A DNA stretch of 37,806 nt, taken from NCBI GenBank assembly GCA_017456105.1, contig JAFTKA010000001.1, positions 1 to 37,806 on the forward strand, given 5' to 3'. The notes under the pieces are model-generated. The model worked only from the letters and a program-made list of their open reading frames with translations, was not told the DNA's origin and searched no databases. Below are positions 23,432 through 32,283 of the stretch, in pieces. The stretch's first letter is position 1, and each line of letters opens with the position of its first letter. The DNA comes from Oscillospiraceae bacterium. Its GTDB lineage: Bacteria; Bacillota_A; Clostridia; Oscillospirales; Oscillospiraceae. The translations under genes were made by a program, and so were the position numbers.

Positions 23432-23886
23432 TCATTGCCGACGAGCCTACCACCGCATTGGACGTTACCATTCAGGCACAGATTTTGGACATTCTGCAGA
23501 GCCTGAAGGATAAGATCAATTCTTCCATCATGCTGATCACCCATGACCTGGGTGTTGTGGCAGGTATGGCTGACTATGTTGTGGTTATGTACGCCGGCCG
23601 TATCGTGGAAAAGGGCACTGCCGATGACATTTTCCATCACCCCAGCCACCCCTACACCATCGGCCTGATGGCTTCCAAGCCCGTGGTCGGCAAGAAGGTG
23701 GATAAGCTCTATTCCATTCCCGGCAAGGTTCCCAATCCCATCAATATGCCCGATTACTGCTATTTCAAGGATCGCTGCGAAATGTGCGTAGAGGGCTGTA
23801 ACGGCGATTATCCCTGTGAGATCAGCCTGTCTGAGACCCACAAGGTCAGCTGCTACCGTTACTATGACAAAAAGGAGGGTGAATAA
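23428..23886 (+). CDS. oppD: Oligopeptide ABC transporter ATPase OppD, C-terminal fragment
   Basis: 152 aa continuing OppD: Walker B IIADEP, D-loop TALD, switch His in LITHDLG, then the OppD C-terminal domain with HPSHPYTIGLM. A four-Cys cluster follows (CYFKDRCEMCVEGC and a later CYRYY), the type reported to bind an Fe-S cluster in some OppD proteins. The first ATG overlaps the upstream stop as ATGA, but no ribosome site precedes it. One inserted base at 23428-23430 would restore a single ATPase (PV-LIIADEP), so a deletion or sequencing error is likeliest. Confidence 0.82.
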   Translation: MIIADEPTTALDVTIQAQILDILQSLKDKINSSIMLITHDLGVVAGMADYVVVMYAGRIVEKGTADDIFHHPSHPYTIGLMASKPVVGKKVDKLYSIPGKVPNPINMPDYCYFKDRCEMCVEGCNGDYPCEISLSETHKVSCYRYYDKKEGE

Positions 23887-23888
23887 GT

Positions 23889-25082
23889 ATGCCGTTCTGG
23901 AAAGCTGGTAAAACAGACGATCAGGTAATGGAGGAAGGTAAGATTGCTGCACAGCAGGCAGCGGAGAGCTTCCCCAAAAAGGCAGAACAGACTGCAAAGA
24001 AAGACAAAAACAGTCATAAAGAATCCACTCCTCCCGAGTATGATCCTCAGTATATTCTTCAGGTCAAGGATCTGAAGAAGTACTTCCCCATTAAGGGCGG
24101 CCTGGTCTCCAAGACCGTGGGCCACGTGAAGGCTGTGGACGGCGTTACCTTCAATCTGAAGCGTGGCACCACCATGGGCCTTGTGGGCGAGTCCGGCTGC
24201 GGCAAGACCACCACCGGCCGTATGATCCTGCGTCTGTCCGGTGAAAAGACTGCCGGCCATGTGCTGTTCAACGGCCAGGACGTGTACGCATTGTCCTCCA
24301 AGGAAATGCGGGCACTGCGTCCTAAGATGCAGATCATCTATCAGGACCCCTTCTCCAGCCTGTCCCCCCGTCTGCCTGTCGGTGAGATCATCAGCGAGGC
24401 TGTCCGGGAGCATAAGCTGGTCCCCAAGGAAGAGTTTGACGATTATATCGACAACATTATGGAAAACTGCGGCCTGCGGCCCTTCCATAAGAACCGCTAC
24501 CCCCACGAGTTCTCCGGTGGTCAGCGTCAGAGAATCTGTATCGCCCGTGCATTGGCTATGAACCCCGAGTTCGTGGTTTGCGACGAGCCTGTTTCCGCTC
24601 TGGACGTGTCCATTCAGGCACAGATCATTAACCTTCTGAAGGAGCTGCAGGAAAAGTACAACCTGACTTACCTGTTCATCTCCCACGATCTGTCCGTTGT
24701 GGAACATATCTCCGACACCGTGGGCGTTATGTACCTGGGCAATCTGGTGGAGTACGCAGAGACCGATAAGGTCTTCGCCAACCCCCTGCACCCCTACACC
24801 CAGGCACTGTTCTCTGCGATCCCCGTTCCTGACCCGGATTATCAGATGAACCGTGTAATCCTGGAGGGTAACATTCCTTCTCCTGCCAATCCTCCCTCCG
24901 GCTGTAAGTTCCATACCCGCTGCAGCCACTGCATGGAAGTGTGTAAGCATTTTGTACCCGATTGGCAAGAGGTAGAGCCCGGCCATTTCTGTGCCTGCCA
25001 CCTGCACAACTCCCCCGAGCGGAACGCAGAGCTGGAAGCGATGCTTGCCGAGGCCGTCGAGGGCATCAAACCTGCTGAATAA
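23889..25082 (+). CDS. oppF: Oligopeptide ABC transporter ATPase OppF
   Basis: A 397-aa intact ATPase: Walker A GESGCGKT (100-107), Q-loop IYQDPFSSLSPR, signature FSGGQRQR, Walker B VVCDEP, and switch His in FISHDLS. A C-terminal Cys set (CKFHTRCSHCMEVC and a later CACH) resembles the one in OppD. An unusual N-terminal stretch of about 55 residues, rich in Ala, Lys and Glu, precedes the fold. AAGGAGGG spans the end of oppD. It may partly support transport if OppD is truly broken (inference). Confidence 0.95.
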   Translation: MPFWKAGKTDDQVMEEGKIAAQQAAESFPKKAEQTAKKDKNSHKESTPPEYDPQYILQVKDLKKYFPIKGGLVSKTVGHVKAVDGVTFNLKRGTTMGLVGESGCGKTTTGRMILRLSGEKTAGHVLFNGQDVYALSSKEMRALRPKMQIIYQDPFSSLSPRLPVGEIISEAVREHKLVPKEEFDDYIDNIMENCGLRPFHKNRYPHEFSGGQRQRICIARALAMNPEFVVCDEPVSALDVSIQAQIINLLKELQEKYNLTYLFISHDLSVVEHISDTVGVMYLGNLVEYAETDKVFANPLHPYTQALFSAIPVPDPDYQMNRVILEGNIPSPANPPSGCKFHTRCSHCMEVCKHFVPDWQEVEPGHFCACHLHNSPERNAELEAMLAEAVEGIKPAE

Positions 25083-25094
25083 AGGAAGATTGCG

Positions 25095-25340
25095 TTGAAA
25101 AAGAAGCACGAAGAATTTGAAGATGACGGCCACGTCATTGCCGATATGAACGTGGAGGGCATGCCCTGGTATCAGGAGGGCGTAAAGCCCGGCGATACCG
25201 ATCCTGCCACAGACCTGACCCGGGGAGAGACCTGGGCTGCGGTCCGGGGCATGATGAAAGCGGCACTGCTCATCACCGGAGCCTTTATTTTAGGATTCCT
25301 CATTTTCATACTGATCTTGCTGTATCTCTGGAAAAACTAA
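25095..25340 (+). CDS. Small single-helix membrane protein at the end of the opp operon
   Basis: 81 aa, TTG start with AAGGAAG upstream, 12 nt after oppF. A polar, acidic N-terminus (DDGHVIADMNVEGMPWYQ) is followed by one C-terminal membrane helix at about 57-79 (ALLITGAFILGFLIFILILL). I recall similar DDGxxIAxMNVxGMPWY proteins in Clostridia, without a function. The helix next to transporter genes does not prove it is an Opp subunit. A terminator follows at once. Confidence 0.78.
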   Translation: MKKKHEEFEDDGHVIADMNVEGMPWYQEGVKPGDTDPATDLTRGETWAAVRGMMKAALLITGAFILGFLIFILILLYLWKN

Positions 25341-25375
25341 AAAAACGACCGTGGTAACTCCACGGTCGTTTTTTT
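25340..25375 (+). terminator. Rho-independent terminator of the opp operon
   Basis: Stem AACGACCGTGG-TAACT-CCACGGTCGTT is flanked by A-run and T7, directly after the last stop codon. Confidence 0.95.
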
Positions 25376-25380
25376 ACCAC

Positions 25381-25430
25381 CGATAAAACCCGTAGGGAAC
25401 GGATTTATCCGTTCCCTACGGGTTTTATCG
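25381..25430. repeat. 50-nt perfect palindrome, single-hairpin relative of the two-hairpin repeat
   Basis: Two 24-nt arms around TT pair perfectly. The core CGTAGGGAACGGAT / ATCCGTTCCCTACG matches the left half of the two-hairpin family closed on itself; the outer part CGATAAAACC / GGTTTTATCG is extra. It lies between the opp terminator and the secA promoter. Confidence 0.9.
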
Positions 25431-25491
25431 GCAGGGAGTGGAAATTAAGCAGGATATATTCATAAAATAGCTATTATTTTTCCTTTTCTTG

Positions 25492-25500
25492 TGCTATAAT
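25492..25500 (+). promoter_or_regulatory. Extended -10 promoter of secA
   Basis: TGC-TATAAT with no good -35 at the correct spacing, 35 nt upstream of the secA ATG. Confidence 0.6.
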
Positions 25501-25535
25501 GGTCAAAATAGTATCTACGCAAGGAGAATGTACCT

Positions 25536-28247
25536 ATGGGATTGATGACCAAGATGTTTGGAACCCGTTCTCAGCGGGAGCTGAAGAAGATCCAGCCGAT
25601 CGCTGACAAGGTTCTGGCACTGGAAGAAGAATACAAAAACTTATCCGAAACCCAGTTGAAAGCCAAGACTGCGGAATTCAAGGAGCGCTATGCAAAGGGC
25701 GAGACCCTGGACGATCTGCTGCCCGAAGCCTTTGCGGCCATCCGGGAAGCGGCGGACCGGGTGCTGGGTATGCGCCCTTACCCTGTGCAGATCATTGGCG
25801 GCATCGTATTGCACCAGGGCCGGATCGCGGAAATGAAGACCGGTGAAGGTAAGACCCTGGTTGCCATTTTGCCCTGTTATTTGAATGCTTTGACGGGCCG
25901 TGGCGTCCACGTGGTTACGGTCAACGATTATCTTGCCAAGTACCAGAGTGAGTGGATGGGCAAGGTCTACCGTTATATGGGTTTAACCATCGGCCTGGTG
26001 ATCCCCGGTATGACCCCGGCAGAACGTCGGGAATCCTACGCCGCCGACATCACCTACTGCACCAATAACGAGCTGGGCTTTGACTACCTCCGGGACAATA
26101 TGGCCATTTATAAGCAGGAGCTTGTCCAGCGTGGACATGCCTTTGCCATCGTGGACGAGGTGGACTCCATTTTGGTGGACGAAGCCCGTACCCCTCTGAT
26201 CATCTCCGGCAAGGGCGAGGAATCCTCCAAGCTCTATGAGATGGCAGACCATTTCGTATCCACCCTCCGCAAGCAGGTCTTTGCCAAGACTGACGAAAAA
26301 GAGGTCCAGGACAACTACGACTGCGACTATTTTGTAGACGAAAAAGCCCGCACCGTCTCCCTGACTGCTGAGGGTATCGCCAAGGCGGAAAAGTTCTTCG
26401 GTGTGGAGAATCTGGCCGACCCCGAGAACGCCACCCTTTCCCACCATATCAACCAGGCTATGAAGGCCCGGGGTCTGATGAAAAAGGACATTGACTACGT
26501 GGTCAAGGAAGGCCAGATCATCATCGTAGACGAATTCACCGGCCGACTGATGTACGGCCGCCGCTATAACGAGGGTCTGCATCAGGCCATCGAAGCCAAG
26601 GAAAAGGTACAGGTGGCAGGGGAAAGCAAGACCCTGGCTACCATCACCTTCCAGAACTTCTTCCGTCTGTACGACAAGCTCTCCGGCATGACCGGTACTG
26701 CCCTGACGGAAGAGGAGGAATTTGCCGCCATTTACCGGTTGGATGTGGTGGAGATCCCCACCAATAAGCCGGTGATCCGGAAGGATCTGCCCGATGCGGT
26801 CTATAAGACTGCCGCAGGCAAATACCGTGCCATTATCCGGCAGATCGTGGCCTGCCACGAAAAGGGTCAGCCTGTGCTGGTGGGTACGGTGTCCATTGAA
26901 AAGAGTGAGCTACTCAGTAAGCTTTTGAAAAAGACCGGAATTCCCCACAATGTGCTCAATGCCAAGTACCACGAGCAGGAGGCACAGATCGTTGCCCAGG
27001 CGGGCAAATTCGGTGCGGTTACCATTGCCACCAATATGGCAGGCCGTGGTACGGATATTATGCTGGGCGGTAACGCTGAGTTTATGGCTATGAACGACCT
27101 GCGGAAGCAGGATCTGCCCGAGGAGATCCTCCGGGAGGCCAACGCCTACTCCGAGACAGACAACGAAGAGGTGCTTGCGGTCCGCCGCCGCTACGAGGAG
27201 CTGATCGCCAAGTATAAGGCGGAACTTGCTCCCGAAGCGGAAAAGGTCCGTCAGGCAGGCGGTCTGTTCATTATCGGCACCGAGCGGCACGAATCCCGCC
27301 GGATCGACAATCAGCTTCGTGGCCGTTCCGGCCGTCAGGGCGACCCGGGCGAAAGCCGGTTCTACCTGAGCATGCAGGACGACCTGATGCGTCTGTTCTC
27401 TGCCGAGCGGATCATGAGTCTGATGGACACCCTGGGTTTGGACGAGGATACCCCCATCGATGCCAAGATCCTGTCCGGTGCGGTGGAAAAGGCACAGCGA
27501 AGCGTGGAAAGCCGGAACTTCCGTGCCAGAAAGAATGTGCTGGAATATGATAATGTTATGAACACCCAGCGTGAGGTCATCTACGCCCAGCGGCAGAAGG
27601 TGCTGGACGGTGAGGACTTAAGAGACAATATCCTGTCCATTTTGCACGGTGTGGTGGCCTCTGCGGTTACCGACGCCATCAATGCCCAGGGCGGCATGAA
27701 TGAAGAAGCTCTGCAGGCAATCGCCAGGGAGCTGCGGTACTGCGTGCCGGTACTGCCGGAGCTGTCGGAGGACACTGCAGTAGAGACCTTGTACGAAGCG
27801 GCCGTCGCCCGTTACGAGGAAAAGGAAAAGAGAATTACCCCTGCCATTATGCGGGAGCTGGAGCGTGTGGTTATGCTCCGGGTGGTGGACGAATACTGGA
27901 TGGACAATATCGACGCCATGGACGAGCTGAAGCAGGGCATCGGTCTGCGGGCCTACGGCCAGCACGACCCGGTCATCGCCTACAAAGAGGAAGGCTATGA
28001 GATGTTCCAGGCCATGATCACTGCGATCCGGGAGGAAACCGTCCGGCGAATGTTCTTAGTGGAACTGCGGCCCACCCAGGAGGTCCGTCGGGAGAAGGTA
28101 GCCAAGGAGACCGTAACCAACGATTCCACCGTGAAAAAACAGCCTGTCCGGAATACCGGCAAGGTTGGCCCAAACGATCCTTGTCTCTGCGGCAGCGGCA
28201 AGAAGTATAAGAAGTGCTGCCAGCAGAAGGACAAGCTGGCGAATTGA
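25536..28247 (+). CDS. secA: Preprotein translocase ATPase SecA
   Basis: A 903-aa motor that drives secretory proteins through SecYEG. Walker A MKTGEGKT (100-107), [16 protein letters not shown]-type [30 protein letters not shown], and AGRGTDI with [11 protein letters not shown] are all present. The C-terminal zinc motif [13 protein letters not shown] (SEC-C, SecB/ribosome-binding type) is intact. Normal length. AAGGAGA precedes the ATG. Confidence 0.98.
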   Translation: MGLMTKMFGTRSQRELKKIQPIADKVLALEEEYKNLSETQLKAKTAEFKERYAKGETLDDLLPEAFAAIREAADRVLGMRPYPVQIIGGIVLHQGRIAEMKTGEGKTLVAILPCYLNALTGRGVHVVTVNDYLAKYQSEWMGKVYRYMGLTIGLVIPGMTPAERRESYAADITYCTNNELGFDYLRDNMAIYKQELVQRGHAFAIVDEVDSILVDEARTPLIISGKGEESSKLYEMADHFVSTLRKQVFAKTDEKEVQDNYDCDYFVDEKARTVSLTAEGIAKAEKFFGVENLADPENATLSHHINQAMKARGLMKKDIDYVVKEGQIIIVDEFTGRLMYGRRYNEGLHQAIEAKEKVQVAGESKTLATITFQNFFRLYDKLSGMTGTALTEEEEFAAIYRLDVVEIPTNKPVIRKDLPDAVYKTAAGKYRAIIRQIVACHEKGQPVLVGTVSIEKSELLSKLLKKTGIPHNVLNAKYHEQEAQIVAQAGKFGAVTIATNMAGRGTDIMLGGNAEFMAMNDLRKQDLPEEILREANAYSETDNEEVLAVRRRYEELIAKYKAELAPEAEKVRQAGGLFIIGTERHESRRIDNQLRGRSGRQGDPGESRFYLSMQDDLMRLFSAERIMSLMDTLGLDEDTPIDAKILSGAVEKAQRSVESRNFRARKNVLEYDNVMNTQREVIYAQRQKVLDGEDLRDNILSILHGVVASAVTDAINAQGGMNEEALQAIARELRYCVPVLPELSEDTAVETLYEAAVARYEEKEKRITPAIMRELERVVMLRVVDEYWMDNIDAMDELKQGIGLRAYGQHDPVIAYKEEGYEMFQAMITAIREETVRRMFLVELRPTQEVRREKVAKETVTNDSTVKKQPVRNTGKVGPNDPCLCGSGKKYKKCCQQKDKLAN

Positions 28248-28264
28248 AAGTTGAAAGTTGAAAA

Positions 28265-29050
28265 TTGAAAGTTAAAAATGTTGGAAAATTAGAATATTTA
28301 GTGGCGGAGAACATTTCTGCTCCCCACGGTTTTACGACACGGTTTGGCGGCGTGAGTTCAGGTTATCTTGATAGCCTGAATATTGGCACCCGCCGGGGCG
28401 ATGATCCTCAAAATGTGCTGAAAAACTATGAAATTTTGGGTCAGGAGTTGGGCTTTGTACCGGAAGAATTGGTGCTGACCCGGCAGACCCATACGGATAT
28501 TGTCCTTGCGGTGGACGAGAGCCACAAGGGGTCGGGATTGTTTTTGCCGGATTTGCCGGAGTGCGACGGGTTAATTACCAACACCCCCGGTGTGGGCCTG
28601 GTGGTGTTCACTGCCGACTGCACACCGATCCTCCTTTGGGACAAGCTTACCGGTGCTGTGGGAGCGGTTCACGCCGGCTGGCGTGGTACGGCGGCCCAAA
28701 TCGGAGCCAAGGCCGTCAAAATGATGGAAGAACACTACGGCAGCCGCCCGGAGGACATCTGTGCAGCCATCGGACCGAATATCGGTCCGTGCTGCTTTGA
28801 AACCGATGCCGATGTGCCGGAGGCGATGATTGCCGCCTTTGGCGAAGAGGCGAAAGAGCATATCCGCCAAAAGGGCGAGAAATATTATGTAAACCTAAAA
28901 GAATTAAACGCCCTGTCTCTTCGCAGAGCCGGGGTACAGAGCATTGAGATCTCAAAAGAATGTACTGCCTGCCGGCCGGATAAATTCTGGTCCCACCGAC
29001 GGGTGGGCAGTGAAAGAGGCTCTCAGGGAGCTATCATTGTTTGTAGGTAA
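28265..29050 (+). CDS. pgeF: Peptidoglycan editing factor PgeF (YfiH/laccase-domain family)
   Basis: A 261-aa enzyme of the DUF152 family, thought to remove wrongly incorporated residues from UDP-muramyl peptides. The metal or catalytic residues are in TRQTHTDIVL, FTADCTPILL and VHAGWRGT. The fold starts with HGFTTRFGGVSSGYLDSLN. The TTG start at 28265 is used because upstream codons reach the secA stop and the first ATG (28278) is out of frame; GTG 28301 is an alternative. The start sits in repeated TTGAAAG units 17 nt past secA, with no clear ribosome site. Confidence 0.88.
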   Translation: MKVKNVGKLEYLVAENISAPHGFTTRFGGVSSGYLDSLNIGTRRGDDPQNVLKNYEILGQELGFVPEELVLTRQTHTDIVLAVDESHKGSGLFLPDLPECDGLITNTPGVGLVVFTADCTPILLWDKLTGAVGAVHAGWRGTAAQIGAKAVKMMEEHYGSRPEDICAAIGPNIGPCCFETDADVPEAMIAAFGEEAKEHIRQKGEKYYVNLKELNALSLRRAGVQSIEISKECTACRPDKFWSHRRVGSERGSQGAIIVCR

Positions 29051-29207
29051 CCGATGATAAACCGGCTGCGGTTACCAGCGGATCTTTTGCCCCAACTTTT
29101 CAGTTTGAAAAACTTGAAATACACAAAGTATTCCGGCGTTTTCAAACTTCAATTTAGAACAAAATCTCTCGCTGCTATCTCTTGCCGATTTCATCATCGG
29201 CTACCTA
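29044..29207. repeat. 164-nt segment bounded by 15-bp inverted repeats
   Basis: The left arm TAGGTAACCGATGAT (29044-29058) includes the pgeF stop codon. The right arm ATCATCGGCTACCTA (29193-29207) touches the ribosome site of the next gene. The arms pair with one mismatch. Inside is a second inverted pair, AGTTTGAAAA and TTTTCAAACTT. It is either a MITE-like remnant or a structured leader. It covers nearly all of this gene-free gap, with no clear promoter. Confidence 0.6.
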
Positions 29208-29219
29208 AGAGGTGAAAAA

Positions 29220-30737
29220 ATGAAAAGATTTATTACTATTTTAATACTTCTTTGTCTTGTGGCGGCACTGTTTGGCTGCGGACAGGAGGGGGCTTATGTT
29301 CCCACCGGAGACGGACTGACGCCGGTGGAGGGTGAAACGGTCTATGTTCCCCCTGTGGAAACGGAGCAGAAGCTGACCATGACCTATTATGCAGACCGTT
29401 CCATGAATCCGTTCGTATCCACGGATTATACCAACCGAGCCCTGTTCTCCCTGTTGTATCAGGGCCTGTTTGCCATTGACCGGAACTACAACCCCCAGCC
29501 GATCCTTTGCAGCCGGTACACCGTGTCCAAGGACTTAAAGACCTACACCTTTTACTTAGACGAAAAGGCCACTTTCTCCAATGGAGCACCGGTAACGGCA
29601 CAGGACGTGCTGGCAAGCTATCAGACGGCACAGAGAAACACCTATTACGGCGGCCGGTTCAAATTCGTCAGCTCCATGGCTTTGTCCGGGGACGGCGGCA
29701 TTACCATCAAAATGAAATCCGGCTATGAGAATCTTCCCCTGCTTTTGGACATTCCCGTAGTCCCCGCCGGAGAGGTGGCCAAGGAGAACCCCTTGGGCTC
29801 CGGTCCCTACCTGTTCACCCCCGAAAAGCTGATCAAGCGGACGGACTGGTGGTGCAGAGCAGATATGTCCATCACCGCGGAAGCCATCGCATTGCAAAAA
29901 GCGGAAAGTACGATCCAAATTCGGGACGAATTTACCTTTGGCAACTTGAATTTGGTTTGTGCGGATCCCGGCTCTGACAAATATGCCGACTACCGGGGCG
30001 ACTATGAGCTTTGGGATTGCGAAAACGGTATTTTCCTCTATTTGACCTGTAACAGTGCCAGCACGGTATTCAAAAACGAAACCGTTCGGAAGGCTCTGAC
30101 CCACGCCATCGACAGAGAGACCCTGGCAGAGGATTATTACCGGGGCTTTGCCCGACCTGCGGCCCTGCCTGCTTCGCCCCTGTCTCCCTATTACAGTACG
30201 GTTTTGGCAGAGAAATACGGCTATGACCCGGTGAAGTTTGCCGAGGCCCTGAAGGATACGAACCTCCGTGGCACGAAGATCAAGATTTTGGTCAACAAGA
30301 AGGACACCCTCCGCCTGCGAACCGCCCGAAAGATCGGCCAGATGCTCACCGATTGCGGCCTTGTGGTGGAGATGAAGGAGCTGACGGACAGCTCCTATAC
30401 CTCCGCTCTGCGGAACTGGGATTATGATCTGTATGTGGGTCAGACCAAGCTGTCTGCCAATATGGACCTTTCCGAGTTTTTCTCCACCAACGGCACACTA
30501 AGCTGGGGCGGCATCAGTGATGTAACCACCTACACCCTTTGCCGTCAGGCCATTGAAAACCACGGCAACTACTATACCCTCCACCAAAATGTGATGGAAA
30601 ACGGCTATTTGTGTCCTGTTTTGTTCCGCAGCTACGGCATCTATGCCACCCGCGGACTTTTAACAGGCCTGACACCGGCCCGGGATAACGTGTTCTTCTA
30701 CACCCTGGGCAAAACCGTGAAACCCGAAACCATATAA
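29220..30737 (+). CDS. ABC substrate-binding lipoprotein, family 5, without cognate permease
   Basis: A 505-aa exported lipoprotein with lipobox LFGC and Cys20. SBP_bac_5 features include MNPFVSTDYTNRALFSLLYQ, TFYLDEKATFSNGAPVTAQD, NPLGSGPYLFTPE and VRKALTHAIDRETLAEDYY. It is shorter and divergent from OppA of this window. No permease or ATPase genes adjoin; an MFS gene follows after 19 nt. It may feed another ABC system or act as a sensor. AGAGGTGA precedes the ATG. Confidence 0.87.
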   Translation: MKRFITILILLCLVAALFGCGQEGAYVPTGDGLTPVEGETVYVPPVETEQKLTMTYYADRSMNPFVSTDYTNRALFSLLYQGLFAIDRNYNPQPILCSRYTVSKDLKTYTFYLDEKATFSNGAPVTAQDVLASYQTAQRNTYYGGRFKFVSSMALSGDGGITIKMKSGYENLPLLLDIPVVPAGEVAKENPLGSGPYLFTPEKLIKRTDWWCRADMSITAEAIALQKAESTIQIRDEFTFGNLNLVCADPGSDKYADYRGDYELWDCENGIFLYLTCNSASTVFKNETVRKALTHAIDRETLAEDYYRGFARPAALPASPLSPYYSTVLAEKYGYDPVKFAEALKDTNLRGTKIKILVNKKDTLRLRTARKIGQMLTDCGLVVEMKELTDSSYTSALRNWDYDLYVGQTKLSANMDLSEFFSTNGTLSWGGISDVTTYTLCRQAIENHGNYYTLHQNVMENGYLCPVLFRSYGIYATRGLLTGLTPARDNVFFYTLGKTVKPETI

Positions 30738-30756
30738 AGAAACAGGGGGAACGACT

Positions 30757-32280
30757 ATGAAGCTCAATACCAAGCGTACCGTACTGGTAGGATTTGCCTT
30801 TTTCCTGATCCTGCTGTTCTGGCAGGCATACGATGCCACCATTGCCCTGACCCTGACCAACAAATTCGGTATGAATCAGACCTGGTCCGGTGTGATCATG
30901 GCATTGGATAACATTTTGGCGTTGTTCCTGCTGCCTTTGTTCGGTGCTCTGTCCGATAAGCACAAGGGCAAGCGGGGTCGCCGCACACCCTTTATCCGCA
31001 TCGGCACCATTGTGGCGGCCTGTGCGTTGGTGGTACTGAGCTTTGTGGACAACGCCCAGCTCAAGCAGATTCACGATGTCAGCACCGTGGACGATCCTGC
31101 CGCCCTGGAGATCATTTACGACACCCAGGGGGATAAGACCCTGAAGACCCCGGCTGGTACGGAGTTTGTTCTTACGCAAAAATTTGAAAAAGAGGATTTT
31201 GTGGCCATTCGCAGCTCCGATGATGTTGCAGATGTAACCAATCAGGACGAGGACGCCACTCCCTATACAAGCTATGTTGTACCTGCCCGGCAGGCCTACG
31301 CCGCCGATCAGACGAAAGCCAACCCCGTGCCGTTGATCCTGTTTGTGGGAATTTTGCTGGTGCTGTTGGTGAGTATGGGCGTATTCCGGTCTCCTGCGGT
31401 GGCACTGATGCCGGATATTACCATCAAACCCCTCCGCAGTAAGGCCAATGCCATTATTAACCTGATGGGTAACGCCGGTGGTATTGTGGTGCTTTTACTG
31501 GGTATGGGCTTTGCCTTCGGCATCTCCAAGGCGGAGAATGCCATGATGAGCTACACCCCCTATTATCTGGTGATCGCCGGCATTATGATCGCGGCATTGA
31601 TCATTTTCCTGACCACCGTCAAGGAAAAGGAGTGGGCCGCTCAGATGCAGTCCGACTCCATTCGCTACGGCATCGAAGAGCAGGAGGAAGTACCGGGAGA
31701 AAAGCGGAAGCTGGGTAAAAAAGAGAAACTGTCGCTGATATTCATTCTGGCGTCTGTGGCTCTGTGGTACTTCGGCTATAACGCGGTAACCTCCAAGTAC
31801 TCCGTTTATGCCCCCAATGTGCTTTTGATGGACTACAGTATGACCATGCTGATCGCCCAGGGAGCGGCCATCGTTGCCTACCTGCCCGCGGGCATGGTAG
31901 CGTCTAAGATCGGCAGAAAGAAGACGATCCTATCTGGCGTTCTGATGCTGGCACTGTCCTTTGGCGTTGCAGCCTTTATGAGGCCGGGCAGTCCGGAATG
32001 GCTGATGTATATTATGTTCGCTCTGGCGGGTATTGCCTGGGCAACCATCAACGTCAATTCCTTCCCTATGGTGGTGGAGCTGTGTTCCGGCTCCGACGTG
32101 GGCAAGTACACCGGCTTCTATTACACCGCCTCCATGGCGGCACAAACTGCCACCCCCATGCTCTCGGGTCTTCTGATGGACCAATTGGGTATGACAACCT
32201 TGTTCCCCTACGCTACGATCTTTGTAGCTCTCGCTTTTGTAACCATGCTCTTCGTAACCCACGGAGACAGTAAGGAGTAA
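30757..32280 (+). CDS. MFS transporter, SLC45-like, with an extracytoplasmic insertion
   Basis: A 507-aa protein of about 12 helices. The MFS loop signature GALSDKHKGKRGRRTPF lies between helices 2 and 3. The N-terminal half (QTWSGVIMALDNILALFLLP) recalls the SLC45/sugar-proton symporters. About 92 polar residues (98-190, including TPAGTEFVLTQKFEKEDF) are inserted between helices 3 and 4, outside the cell. The substrate is unknown, sugars being the first guess. The stop is 3 nt before the next gene, so they are one transcript. Confidence 0.85.
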   Translation: MKLNTKRTVLVGFAFFLILLFWQAYDATIALTLTNKFGMNQTWSGVIMALDNILALFLLPLFGALSDKHKGKRGRRTPFIRIGTIVAACALVVLSFVDNAQLKQIHDVSTVDDPAALEIIYDTQGDKTLKTPAGTEFVLTQKFEKEDFVAIRSSDDVADVTNQDEDATPYTSYVVPARQAYAADQTKANPVPLILFVGILLVLLVSMGVFRSPAVALMPDITIKPLRSKANAIINLMGNAGGIVVLLLGMGFAFGISKAENAMMSYTPYYLVIAGIMIAALIIFLTTVKEKEWAAQMQSDSIRYGIEEQEEVPGEKRKLGKKEKLSLIFILASVALWYFGYNAVTSKYSVYAPNVLLMDYSMTMLIAQGAAIVAYLPAGMVASKIGRKKTILSGVLMLALSFGVAAFMRPGSPEWLMYIMFALAGIAWATINVNSFPMVVELCSGSDVGKYTGFYYTASMAAQTATPMLSGLLMDQLGMTTLFPYATIFVALAFVTMLFVTHGDSKE

Positions 32281-32283
32281 TTT

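Noticed and set aside
23425..23433. Programmed -1 frameshift in oppD
   Set aside because: No X-XXY-YYZ slippery heptamer and no clear downstream pseudoknot; a lost base is simpler.
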